From Amoeboaphelidium occidentale (lineage: Eukaryota > Aphelidiomycota > Aphelidea), in assembly GCA_023515795.1 (NCBI GenBank), contig JALGPX010000130.1, positions 1 through 24,163 of the forward strand: 24,163 bases of DNA. Reading direction: 5' to 3'. Of this stretch, positions 16,353 to 24,163 are shown one piece after another (position 1 is the stretch's first letter; every line of letters starts with the position of its first letter). The translations under genes were made by a program, and so were the position numbers. The notes beneath the pieces are model-generated. The model searched no databases and was not told where the DNA came from. It saw only the letters and a list, made by a program, of their open reading frames with translations.

Positions 16353-18224
16353 ATGTGTGGATACACTTTGGCTCTTAGAGTTCTAGGCAAGAATTCAGGT
16401 AATTTCTTCTTTATTATTAGAGTATTTACCTGCGAAGATGGTTGTAGGATCATATCTGATGAATTGGAGAGATTGATTACACTTAGAGGGCCAGATAGTC
16501 AAGGATCAATTATGCGCTTTTATGATATTGAGACTCAGGCTGACGATGAGCAGGTTAAAGATATTCCTAAGCTTGTGCCACGACAAAAGGCACCGAAAGA
16601 GGAGTTTATCATCCAATTGGAAGTGTTTGCGTCTGTTCTGCATATGCGTGGTTCTCAGAATGTACAACAGCCTTTAATTGATCAAAGCACAGGTGACGCC
16701 TTTTGCTGGAATGGAGAAGTATTCTCAGGCTTCGACTTGGCTGACGACGAATGCGATACTTCTGCGTTGGGAAAAGTCTTGTTTGACGCGACTTCTCATG
16801 GTTTAGATGAATTCGAAAGTGTATTGATAAGAACCATGCGAGAGGTCGAAGGGCCGTTCGCTTTCATGTATTTATGCAACACTAAAGAGCGGATATATTT
16901 CGGGCACGATGTTTTGGGGAGGCGATCATTGATGTGGACACCGAAATGTGTTAAAGGATCTGATGATAACAATCCGTTTTTAAGTTCTACTGGTCCAAAC
17001 ACTTGGTTTCTATCTTCAGTCGGACTTAGCGAAGGAGGAGAATGGGATGAGATTCCAGCTGGAGCAATTTATTGCTTAGATTTGAAAGAATTAGGAAAAT
17101 GTTCTATTGTAAATTCAGATTTGAGCTCTGCCTTGCAAAACCCGTTTGTGCTTTATCAATTATCTACACTTAGACAAGATCCTCTGCACTTAAAAATGAA
17201 TACTAAAGTTGATGAGAAGTATTTACTTAATTTCGATGGTGAAGATGTTCCTACAATCGATGCTTTGGATGATGATGATTTTACCAAATGTTTGGATACA
17301 TTCACGCAGCTTCTCACAGATTCCATAGAAAATCGTGTCTCATCAAGACCGAATAATGAAAAAAATATTGCTATTCTGTTCTCAGGAGGCATCGATTGTA
17401 CTCTAATGGCATTTCTGTGTGATCGAGTGTTGCCTAAAGGCGCCGGAATCGAATTGCTGAATGTTGCGTTTGAAAATCCAAGATTCTTGAAGAATAATGT
17501 AAAGCGACTTGAAGATGAAACTGAAGAAGATTATAATCGAAGAATTTATGAAGTCCCAGACAGAGTTTTGGCTAGACAATCTTATCAAGAGTTGGTATCG
17601 CTTTGCCCGGAAAGGAATTGGAAGCTGGTCGAGGTAAATGTTCCTTATGATTTGTACTGTGAAAAGAAAGACAATATTATGAGTTTGATTTATCCTTGCA
17701 GTACTGTAATGGACCTAAGTATAGCAATAGCGTTGTGGTTTGCTGCGAAGGGAGAAGGACTCCAAAGTGGAACTGAGAATCATTATCATTCAACAAGCAG
17801 AGTTATCTTATCAGGATTAGGAGCTGACGAATTATTTGGTGGTTATTCGAGACACAGAGCTGCTTTTGAGAGGAACAGCTCTTACGAAGAATTAATTTCT
17901 GAGCTCTCAAAAGATATTGAAAGGCTTCCTACCCGAAATCTAGGAAGAGATGACAGAGTGATTTCTTCATTAGGGAAAGAAATAAGATTCCCATTCTTGG
18001 CGATACCTGTTGTGGAGCATGCGATAAGTATCCCTGTTCAGTGGAAGTGCGATTTTAGAGCGGAAGTTAAAAGAGGATTAGGCGAAAAGATCTTTCTCAG
18101 AATTCTTGCTAAACATCTTGGTCTATCCAAAGCATGCGTGGAAAAGAAGAGAGCAATACAATTCGGTGCAAGAACGGCCAAAATGACAGACAGCAAGGAA
18201 AAAGGTCACTTTGAGCAACAATAA
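16353..18224 (+). CDS. ASNSD1: asparagine synthetase domain-containing protein 1
   Basis: The frame starts MCG, placing the class II glutamine amidotransferase Cys2 nucleophile at the N terminus. Read straight through it gives 623 residues. A 39-nt segment, 16399-16437 (CAG|GTAATTT...GCGAAG), has intron ends and no stop. Removing it gives 610 residues and brings RGPDS to the same spacing as in human ASNSD1 (RGPNS near residue 30), so splicing is likely. Further motifs: LHMRG, WNGEVFSG, EVEGPFAFMY, GRRSLMW, the ATP-pyrophosphatase loop SGGIDCTLM near residue 331, LSGLGADELFGGYSRHR, and the C-terminal KKRAIQFGARTAKM. Human ASNSD1 is 643 residues. The family's substrate is uncertain; it is not the main asparagine synthetase. 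An AATAAA at 18220-18225 overlaps the stop. Confidence 0.9.
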   Translation: MCGYTLALRVLGKNSGNFFFIIRVFTCEDGCRIISDELERLITLRGPDSQGSIMRFYDIETQADDEQVKDIPKLVPRQKAPKEEFIIQLEVFASVLHMRGSQNVQQPLIDQSTGDAFCWNGEVFSGFDLADDECDTSALGKVLFDATSHGLDEFESVLIRTMREVEGPFAFMYLCNTKERIYFGHDVLGRRSLMWTPKCVKGSDDNNPFLSSTGPNTWFLSSVGLSEGGEWDEIPAGAIYCLDLKELGKCSIVNSDLSSALQNPFVLYQLSTLRQDPLHLKMNTKVDEKYLLNFDGEDVPTIDALDDDDFTKCLDTFTQLLTDSIENRVSSRPNNEKNIAILFSGGIDCTLMAFLCDRVLPKGAGIELLNVAFENPRFLKNNVKRLEDETEEDYNRRIYEVPDRVLARQSYQELVSLCPERNWKLVEVNVPYDLYCEKKDNIMSLIYPCSTVMDLSIAIALWFAAKGEGLQSGTENHYHSTSRVILSGLGADELFGGYSRHRAAFERNSSYEELISELSKDIERLPTRNLGRDDRVISSLGKEIRFPFLAIPVVEHAISIPVQWKCDFRAEVKRGLGEKIFLRILAKHLGLSKACVEKKRAIQFGARTAKMTDSKEKGHFEQQ

Positions 18225-18256
18225 AGATTCTATTCGATAAATTTCTCGCACTTAGT

Positions 18257-19210
18257 TTACGAAAAGCCGCCAGATCTTATCTTTGAGACTGCGTTTCGTG
18301 AAACTTGGCCTGAAGATTGAAACAATCTTGCAGTAGAAGCAGCTGAAGAGGGGATCTCGTTTGGTTTTAGGTTAGCATAAGTAATATTGTGTATATCGTA
18401 AACAGGAGCTGCCTCATAACCAGACGCAGTGGGAATCTGCGGAATGTTGGTATCCATTCCATTAACAACGTTTCTGTTTGCGTTGTATTGTCTTGTCTGT
18501 GATGCAGTGTTTGCTTCCCAGTCTTTAATCGACTGTTCCAACTTCTTTGCTTGCTCTTCATTCTGTCTCTGTATTTCCTCTTGCTCCTTTTTCTTCTTGT
18601 CCGTTATGACCTCTGTGGCGATAGTTGTGGCAACTTGTGCAGCAAGAGATATAGCCATTGCTATAAGAAAGAAGAACCTTTTTGATAGCCTCCGTTCTTG
18701 ATGACCAAAGAAGGGTTGGATCGCTACATGACCGTCTTTTGTTTGTACACCATAGATTCCTGTACAAGGTTCGTCGTCTCGGAACTGATGGAGTCTTTTG
18801 TTGCTGTTTTCTGTTTGAACCACAGATTCTGACAGTTCTAGCCGCCTCATACCTTTGTTGAACTCATAGGATACACTTCTTACTCCTTGCGAGCCAAACT
18901 TAAATATTTCAGCATTATATGTCCTTGTCCCAAATACTTCAGATTGAACACCGTTATCGCATCCAAACTCAAAGCCTTTGATCTCGTCACGGTCTTGATA
19001 AGTAATCACCTTGCTTATCTTTGTGCCCACATCACAATTGAACCCAAAAGGCGTGAACTTCGATCTATCTATACACAAAGCTGCCCGAAGGAATAAAATA
19101 CACGTCAATAATAATAAAATTGTCATTCTAATGAAAAAGCGCGGCCGCTTTGAGCTTCTGGGTTCGAATCTTGATGCTGTTACACCCTGAATCCTCCGAT
19201 CAAACACCAT
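18257..19210 (-). CDS. unrecognised secretory/membrane protein
   Basis: Up to 317 residues from ATG 19210. A second ATG at codon 29 (19126) gives a textbook signal peptide (MTILLLLTCILFLRAALC) and 289 residues. A TATA box at 19235-19240 would place transcription start close to 19210, favouring the downstream ATG. After the signal peptide comes a region with spaced cysteines (FNCDVGT, FGCDNG, EPCTG), Lys-Arg sites, then a hydrophobic helix near 178-197 of the long form, a Lys/Glu/Gln coiled coil (about 200-235) and a polar Ser/Asn/Pro tail. The layout is type I-like with a cytosolic coiled coil. I do not recognise the family. It is convergent with ASNSD1, 32 bp between stops. Confidence 0.68.
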   Translation of the reverse strand: MVFDRRIQGVTASRFEPRSSKRPRFFIRMTILLLLTCILFLRAALCIDRSKFTPFGFNCDVGTKISKVITYQDRDEIKGFEFGCDNGVQSEVFGTRTYNAEIFKFGSQGVRSVSYEFNKGMRRLELSESVVQTENSNKRLHQFRDDEPCTGIYGVQTKDGHVAIQPFFGHQERRLSKRFFFLIAMAISLAAQVATTIATEVITDKKKKEQEEIQRQNEEQAKKLEQSIKDWEANTASQTRQYNANRNVVNGMDTNIPQIPTASGYEAAPVYDIHNITYANLKPNEIPSSAASTARLFQSSGQVSRNAVSKIRSGGFS

Positions 19211-19234
19211 GATGATGGTTGCGACTCAATGGCG

Positions 19235-19240
19235 TTTATA
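19235..19240 (-). promoter_or_regulatory. TATA box of the secretory protein gene
   Basis: The minus strand reads CCTATAAACGCC, a good TATA match 25-30 bp upstream of the first ATG (19210) and 109-114 bp upstream of the signal-peptide ATG (19126). The whole divergent gap to RRP5 is 166 bp. Confidence 0.4.
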
Positions 19241-19376
19241 GGTTAAGCGTTGCAATAGTCTACATCGCGCTTGGGTAAAAGGAATACTCGTTGCCCTTGA
19301 AAGGAATATGCCGCTTTAATCCGCCTACTTTGAACTGAAACCAGACTATTGTCAATTTTTTTCAATCCAAAAAGAC

Positions 19377-22300
19377 ATGGCGCCTATTACCAAAAGAAAG
19401 CGCGAAGATGCGCTGAAAACAGAGGGAGAGGGCGCACTGAACGCTGACCTTTCCGCCATTGAAAGCATATTTTCTGGTAAAGGCGATTTCGTTAGAAAAG
19501 ACACGCCCAAATTTGAAGAGGCACAGGAAATGATGGTTGATCGCGATGATGAGGCCAAGCCTGAAGAGCAATTAGAAGAAAAGAGTAAAAAGAAGAAGCG
19601 TACTGAGAAGTACAAGCCAAAGAAAGTCAGAGTGTCGGAGTTATTTGGTGCAAAAGAGAAGATTATCCAGGGATTGAGATTCAGTGATATGAAGGAAGGA
19701 GTTGTGGTTGCTGGTTGTGTGAAGGATATCTACGAGTTGGATGCAGTGATCACGTTACCTGATAATTTGACAGGTGTTTTAGATATTTCCGATGTCTCTG
19801 CTAAATTAACTGATGACGTGCAACGTTATGTCAAGGCACAAGAAGATGAGCAGAACACTCAGGAAGTCGCAGTTCCTGACTTAAAGAAGTATTTGAAAGA
19901 AGGACAGTTTATTATGGTCCGCGTTAAAAGCGTAACGGAAAACGCGAAAGACGGAAAGAAAACTGTAAGGCTCACAGCATTGCCCGAGCGTGTGAATGAA
20001 GGCTTTGATGCTCTTGACATTAATACTGGTATGATGGTACAAGGCACAGTAAAAAGTAAGGAAGATCACGGCTTGATAATTGATATTGGTATCAAGAACT
20101 GTAATGGATTTGTCAATAAGAAGAATTGCCCAGAGTTTGAGAAAATTAGCGTTGGCTCAGTCGTGCAAGGTGTCGTCGAAAAGACCACAGGCACCAGCAA
20201 GAAAATGGTTGTCTCTATGTCTATGAAACCTGAGAGCTTGAGTACGGCTAAATGTTCTTTTAGTGAAACGCTTCAAGTTCACAATGTTCAGCCAGGATTT
20301 TTGGTTGATGCAAAAGTCACTAAAGTGTTGGAGAGTGGCTTGGTTGTCAAATTATTTGACATGTTTGAAGGCGAAATCAGCTTCTTGCATGCTGTTGATG
20401 CTGTGATGGAAAAATTAAATGTGTCCATGAATGAAGCAAAGCTAGAAGATTTCTACGAGGTTGGAAAGACTTTGAAATGTCGTATCCTTTGTCGTCTATT
20501 GGAAAACAGTGGTAGTTCAAGACGTTTCGCTTTGTCATTGAAACCAAATCTTGTTTCGTGGCAGTCGTCAGATTTATCTGAAAGATACGATTTTGGTGCT
20601 CTTATTGAAGCGGCATCCATTCAAAGCGTTGATTCCAAGAGTGGTTTATATGTTCAAATCGATGAAAGAACCATGGGTTATTGTCATTTGAGCAAATTGT
20701 CTGATACTCATATGGAGTCCATCGACAAAAAGAAGTATCCTGTTGGCGCTGAATTGAAAATGCGCGTTATTGGCTTTGACAGACTCAATGATATTGTACT
20801 GCTATCTAGTCAAGAGTCAGTCTTAAATGCTTCGTTCTTCAGCTATGATGACGTTGTAGTCGGCTCTGTTGTAAAGAATGCTGAGGTTTACAAAGTCGAT
20901 AGTGTTGGAAAGTATTTGATCATTAAGTTGTCGCCTTATGTTCGTGGTATTTGTACAAATACACATTTGGCAGACGCTCCATCGGTATCTAACATCGACA
21001 AGAGATTCAAGGTTGGCGATAAGGTTACTTGTAGAGTGCTGAATGTCGACAAGGATAAAAAAAGAGTCTCTGTTACTTTGAAGAAGACGTTGGTCAACAC
21101 AATGCTGCCTGCATTAGTATCAACTGAAGTAGTTCATGAAATGCTTCAAGAAAATGATGAGCTGTGGTCTATTGGTGTCGTCGCAGGCCTTCAAGACTAC
21201 GGAATTTTTGTTAATTTCTTTGGAAATGTTTCTGGCTTATTGCCAGTTTCAGAGCTTGGTATTCAAGGTGAACAGAAAGTCGAGGATCTGTACAAGCTTG
21301 GTCAAATAATCAAATGTAGAATAGCCAGAATGAATCCAAACGACGGAAAATTGAGACTTTCAATGAAGACAAAAACTAAAGAGATGCCATCTTGGATAGA
21401 AGAAGGTCAAGTTCTTGGCCCTTGTACCGTTAAGGGTGTTTTGAATGATCAAGGATTTCTTTTGGAACACAAAGGTATTGAATGCTTTATGCCGCAAACA
21501 AGAGTGCATGATTTTGAATCTGTGAATAGCAACTGCTTTAAATTGCTGAAGGAAGGCGATGAACTTGACCAAGTTGTCGTACTTCAAAAGAAGTCAGGTT
21601 CTAGTGCACCTGTGGTATCATCAAAGAATCTTCTAGTATCTGCCAGAAGTGAGTCTTCCAAATTCAAACTTCCGTTCTCTTTGTCTGAGCTCACTGTTGG
21701 AGATCTTTTGGTTGGTTGTGTAAGAAAAATCGACAATAACATTGGTGTTTTTGTTTCCTTTGGATCATCTTTGAGTGGTTTGGCTCCAAAGAATCTACTG
21801 AGTGACAGATTTGTTTCCAAAATTGGCGACTTGTTTAAGAAAAGTCAGACTGTTTTCTGTGTTGTTAGTGAATTGGATGTCAACTCAAACAAGCTGATCC
21901 TGTCTTTGAAGCCTTCTAAGGTGAAGGAGCATTTTAAAGACATCAACGAATTGAAAGCAATTCTGGCAAAGTCTTTCTTTTCTCATGCAGAGCTATGCCC
22001 ACAATACAAGGAAATCGGAAAGGAATATGAATGTAAAATTACGAGTCCTATTAGTGATGGTTTGGCTTTTGAAGTTGCATTGGGAGATAGCATTAGAGGA
22101 ATCGTTCTCAAGAACAATCTCAAGAAAGGGATGCTTCCTTCAATTGGTACAAAATTGGCTGGAAAAATAGCCGATTTCGACTTAAACTCTAATTTCGTCG
22201 ATATTGTGTGTTCTAAGACAGAAAGTGGAAAGACTTCAAAGAATGATTCAAAGTCAAGTTTTGTACTCGACGCTCATGTTCTTCTTGTCAAACCAGATTA

Positions 22301-24163
22301 CATTGTGTGCGGAACAAGCTGTGGGAAGTTCATTCACTGCTTAACACATTTGCTCTCAATCGAGAATGTTGGTGGTTCTTTTCAAAGAGGAAACAAAGTC
22401 AACATCAGACTTATTTCAAGTGAATTACAGGGGATCTGTCTAGGAGAAATAATTGAGGATAAATCATCAGCGGTCTCTTTGGATAGCTTCACTACTGGGT
22501 CTCAAGTGAAAGCAACCGTGAAATCGATCAAAAATGTCCAAGCTAATGTTAATTTGGTGGTATCGGATCAATTAAAAGCAGCCAAGATCCCTGGTAGACT
22601 ATTTGTCACAGAAGTTTTCGACGAGAAGGAGCTTTTGGCCAAAGATAACTTGGATTCCGCTAAAAGTGTTTTCGACATGAAAGAAATCAGGAACAATTCT
22701 GTTATAAATGCCCGCGTTCTAGGACAGAGGGATGCAAAAACTTATAAGACACTAGCAATTACTGGTGGTCATACCAAGAAAGTACTTGATCTGACTATTA
22801 AGCCTGAGACATCGGTCCCTCTCACTGCGGAGCAAATTGAAAGCGGCGAATTGTTAATCGGATATATCAGTAGCATTGAAACAGATATTGTGAACTCAAG
22901 AAACGCCATGTCTATTATTCTATCTCCGACTATCACAGCAAAAGTTCCAGTATTTGAGGCAAGTTTGGATGCTCGAGTGATTGAAGACTTGTCATCTCAT
23001 TTTGTTGTTGGAGCGCCAGTTAAATGCGCGATCATCAAGAAAGACAAGAAGAGCAAGAATTATTTCGCCACTCTAAATACCTTTAGAAAACATAAAGGTA
23101 TTCAGAGTATTGACGATGTTGAAGTTAACGAAGTCCTTCCCGCAAAAATTATAAGAGTTGGAGACTCTTTCTTGGATTGCAAACTGAGCGAGTCAGGAAA
23201 AGGAATCTATGGAAGAGTCAGTTTGACAGACATCAACGACGACTACTCAGCTATTGACTTGAAGAGTTACAAGATTAATCAATTTGTCAATGCTTTTGTA
23301 AAAGGAGTTAACAAGGAAAATGGTTTTGTCGACCTTTCATTGCGCGCTTCAAAGATATCCAAGAAAGAGGATTCCACGGTGACGGATGCGGATATTACAA
23401 GTATTGAAGATGTTACTTCGGGTAGCGTTGTTCGTGGCTTTGTGACCAATATTGGTTCTGGAGTCTTTGTTCAAATCGGAACAAACTTTATCGCAAGAGT
23501 TAAAATTTCAGAATTAAGTGATAATTACATTGTCGATTTCAAGAAAGCATTTTCAGTTGGTGATTTAGTTAAAGGAAAGATCATGAATATCACTGAGGAC
23601 AACAAGGTCGAAATGTCTTTGAAGTTATCCAATGTTGATGAAGAAGCTTACAAGAAACTGGCATCGTCAGCAAAGTTTACAGCAGAAAAAATTGACTCAG
23701 GAATGATTGTTACGGGAACAGTTTCCAGAGTAGAAGAATATGGTGTTTTTGTTGACATTGACGATTCAAGTTGTGGTAAAGGCAACCGTCCTATTAGAGC
23801 GTTGTGTCACCGCTCACAAGTTTCTGATGAAGCAGTATCCGATGTTACTGCATTATATAATGTAGGAGATAGAGTTAAAGCTGTTGTATTGAAGAAAGAT
23901 CAGAAAGGAAAGCTGCAACTAGGGCTTAAACCGTCATACTTCGAAGATATTGCCGAAGATTCTGATAATGATGAAGTTATGTCTGAGAAATCCGATGAAA
24001 GCTCAACGGAAGTTGATGATGAAGATGCCAAAATTTCTGCAGAAGATACAGCCCCTATGGAAGTTGAGCAAGTATCTTCTGATGTTAAAAACGAGGAAGA
24101 AAAAGAAGTCGACACAATTGAGACACCTGTCATTGGGTTGCAAAAGATTAATTGGGGCTCTTC
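19377..24163 (+). CDS. RRP5: RRP5 / PDCD11, multi-S1 rRNA-processing factor (3' end beyond window)
   Basis: An uninterrupted frame from ATG 19377 to the window edge gives at least 1595 residues without a stop. The N terminus is basic and acidic in alternation (KRKRED, later KSKKKKR), fitting nucleolar import. At least twelve S1-type RNA-binding modules follow, beginning near residues 104, 218, 304, 401, 489, 593, 671, 769, 878, 961, 1249, 1344 and 1438. Clear examples are MMVQGTVKSKEDHGLIIDIG, SVVRGFVTNIGSGVFVQIG and MIVTGTVSRVEEYGVFVDID. An acidic linker (about 1525-1583) precedes INWGSS, where the C-terminal HAT/TPR repeats should begin outside the window. Rrp5 is needed for both 18S and 5.8S/25S rRNA processing. 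The S1 part alone nearly equals whole yeast Rrp5 (1729 residues). No intron is needed. Confidence 0.93.
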   Translation, partial: MAPITKRKREDALKTEGEGALNADLSAIESIFSGKGDFVRKDTPKFEEAQEMMVDRDDEAKPEEQLEEKSKKKKRTEKYKPKKVRVSELFGAKEKIIQGLRFSDMKEGVVVAGCVKDIYELDAVITLPDNLTGVLDISDVSAKLTDDVQRYVKAQEDEQNTQEVAVPDLKKYLKEGQFIMVRVKSVTENAKDGKKTVRLTALPERVNEGFDALDINTGMMVQGTVKSKEDHGLIIDIGIKNCNGFVNKKNCPEFEKISVGSVVQGVVEKTTGTSKKMVVSMSMKPESLSTAKCSFSETLQVHNVQPGFLVDAKVTKVLESGLVVKLFDMFEGEISFLHAVDAVMEKLNVSMNEAKLEDFYEVGKTLKCRILCRLLENSGSSRRFALSLKPNLVSWQSSDLSERYDFGALIEAASIQSVDSKSGLYVQIDERTMGYCHLSKLSDTHMESIDKKKYPVGAELKMRVIGFDRLNDIVLLSSQESVLNASFFSYDDVVVGSVVKNAEVYKVDSVGKYLIIKLSPYVRGICTNTHLADAPSVSNIDKRFKVGDKVTCRVLNVDKDKKRVSVTLKKTLVNTMLPALVSTEVVHEMLQENDELWSIGVVAGLQDYGIFVNFFGNVSGLLPVSELGIQGEQKVEDLYKLGQIIKCRIARMNPNDGKLRLSMKTKTKEMPSWIEEGQVLGPCTVKGVLNDQGFLLEHKGIECFMPQTRVHDFESVNSNCFKLLKEGDELDQVVVLQKKSGSSAPVVSSKNLLVSARSESSKFKLPFSLSELTVGDLLVGCVRKIDNNIGVFVSFGSSLSGLAPKNLLSDRFVSKIGDLFKKSQTVFCVVSELDVNSNKLILSLKPSKVKEHFKDINELKAILAKSFFSHAELCPQYKEIGKEYECKITSPISDGLAFEVALGDSIRGIVLKNNLKKGMLPSIGTKLAGKIADFDLNSNFVDIVCSKTESGKTSKNDSKSSFVLDAHVLLVKPDYIVCGTSCGKFIHCLTHLLSIENVGGSFQRGNKVNIRLISSELQGICLGEIIEDKSSAVSLDSFTTGSQVKATVKSIKNVQANVNLVVSDQLKAAKIPGRLFVTEVFDEKELLAKDNLDSAKSVFDMKEIRNNSVINARVLGQRDAKTYKTLAITGGHTKKVLDLTIKPETSVPLTAEQIESGELLIGYISSIETDIVNSRNAMSIILSPTITAKVPVFEASLDARVIEDLSSHFVVGAPVKCAIIKKDKKSKNYFATLNTFRKHKGIQSIDDVEVNEVLPAKIIRVGDSFLDCKLSESGKGIYGRVSLTDINDDYSAIDLKSYKINQFVNAFVKGVNKENGFVDLSLRASKISKKEDSTVTDADITSIEDVTSGSVVRGFVTNIGSGVFVQIGTNFIARVKISELSDNYIVDFKKAFSVGDLVKGKIMNITEDNKVEMSLKLSNVDEEAYKKLASSAKFTAEKIDSGMIVTGTVSRVEEYGVFVDIDDSSCGKGNRPIRALCHRSQVSDEAVSDVTALYNVGDRVKAVVLKKDQKGKLQLGLKPSYFEDIAEDSDNDEVMSEKSDESSTEVDDEDAKISAEDTAPMEVEQVSSDVKNEEEKEVDTIETPVIGLQKINWGS

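Noticed and set aside
1-24163. CRISPR arrays, tRNA or rRNA genes and bacterial operon signals.
   Set aside because: No regularly spaced repeats, cloverleaf-like sequences or rRNA segments were recognised, and the spliced genes indicate a eukaryote.

Overview
The window looks like nuclear DNA from an early-diverging fungus or close relative (chytrid, blastoclad, aphelid or rozellid grade). Reasons: conserved eukaryotic genes (RRP5, PHF5A, UMP-CMP kinase, ASNSD1, a DNAJC11-type J protein), a FOL3-like dihydrofolate synthase, very short introns (34-44 nt) with GT-AG and apparently some GC-AG ends, Kex2-type KR sites in secreted proteins, and Fanzor (eukaryotic TnpB-like) relics, which are known from chytrids. 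The lineage is inferred, not proven. Genes are packed tightly on both strands. Several convergent stop codons lie only 32-168 bp apart, and one divergent promoter is only 66 bp.

Layout, left to right. 35-190: tail of a Fanzor-like ORF. 286-1713 (-): unrecognised two-helix membrane protein with a Pro/Gln/Tyr-rich tail, behind a TATA box and an AP-1/GCN4 site. 1817-3124 (-): FOL3-like dihydrofolate synthase. 3447-5026 (+): five-exon gene joining a TTM3-like CYTH domain to a bZIP domain, the most unusual protein here. 5195-5503 (-): small secreted cysteine-rich protein. 5581-5820 (+): second, clearer Fanzor C-terminal relic. 5795-6217: 210-bp direct duplication around a single N, probably an unmerged contig overlap. 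6168-7519 (-): ArfGAP-PH protein of the ADAP type. 7667-8290 and 8326-8814 (+): two unrecognised ORFs 35 bp apart. 8893-10791 (+): DNAJC11. 10832-11206 (-): PHF5A/Rds3. 11246-13887 (-): IQGAP/DGAP1-type RasGAP-related protein without an arginine finger. 14041-14950 (+): membrane-anchored, probably mitochondrial UMP-CMP kinase. 15048-16286 (-): TPR-like protein resembling the N-terminal half of CNOT10. 16353-18224 (+): ASNSD1. 18257-19210 (-): unrecognised secretory/membrane protein. 19377-24163 (+): RRP5, cut by the window edge.

The genes form no operon or single pathway. Housekeeping functions (folate, pyrimidine nucleotides, splicing, rRNA processing, mitochondrial membrane organisation, Arf and Ras-type signalling) are interleaved with lineage-specific secretory genes. 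The three secretory genes are the ones where TATA-like boxes are visible, and two of the three lie beside Fanzor relics. The CYTH-bZIP fusion is the best candidate for an undescribed system: hand comparison suggests it keeps basic phosphate-contacting residues but has lost acidic metal-binding ones, as expected of a (poly)phosphate-sensing transcription factor rather than an enzyme.
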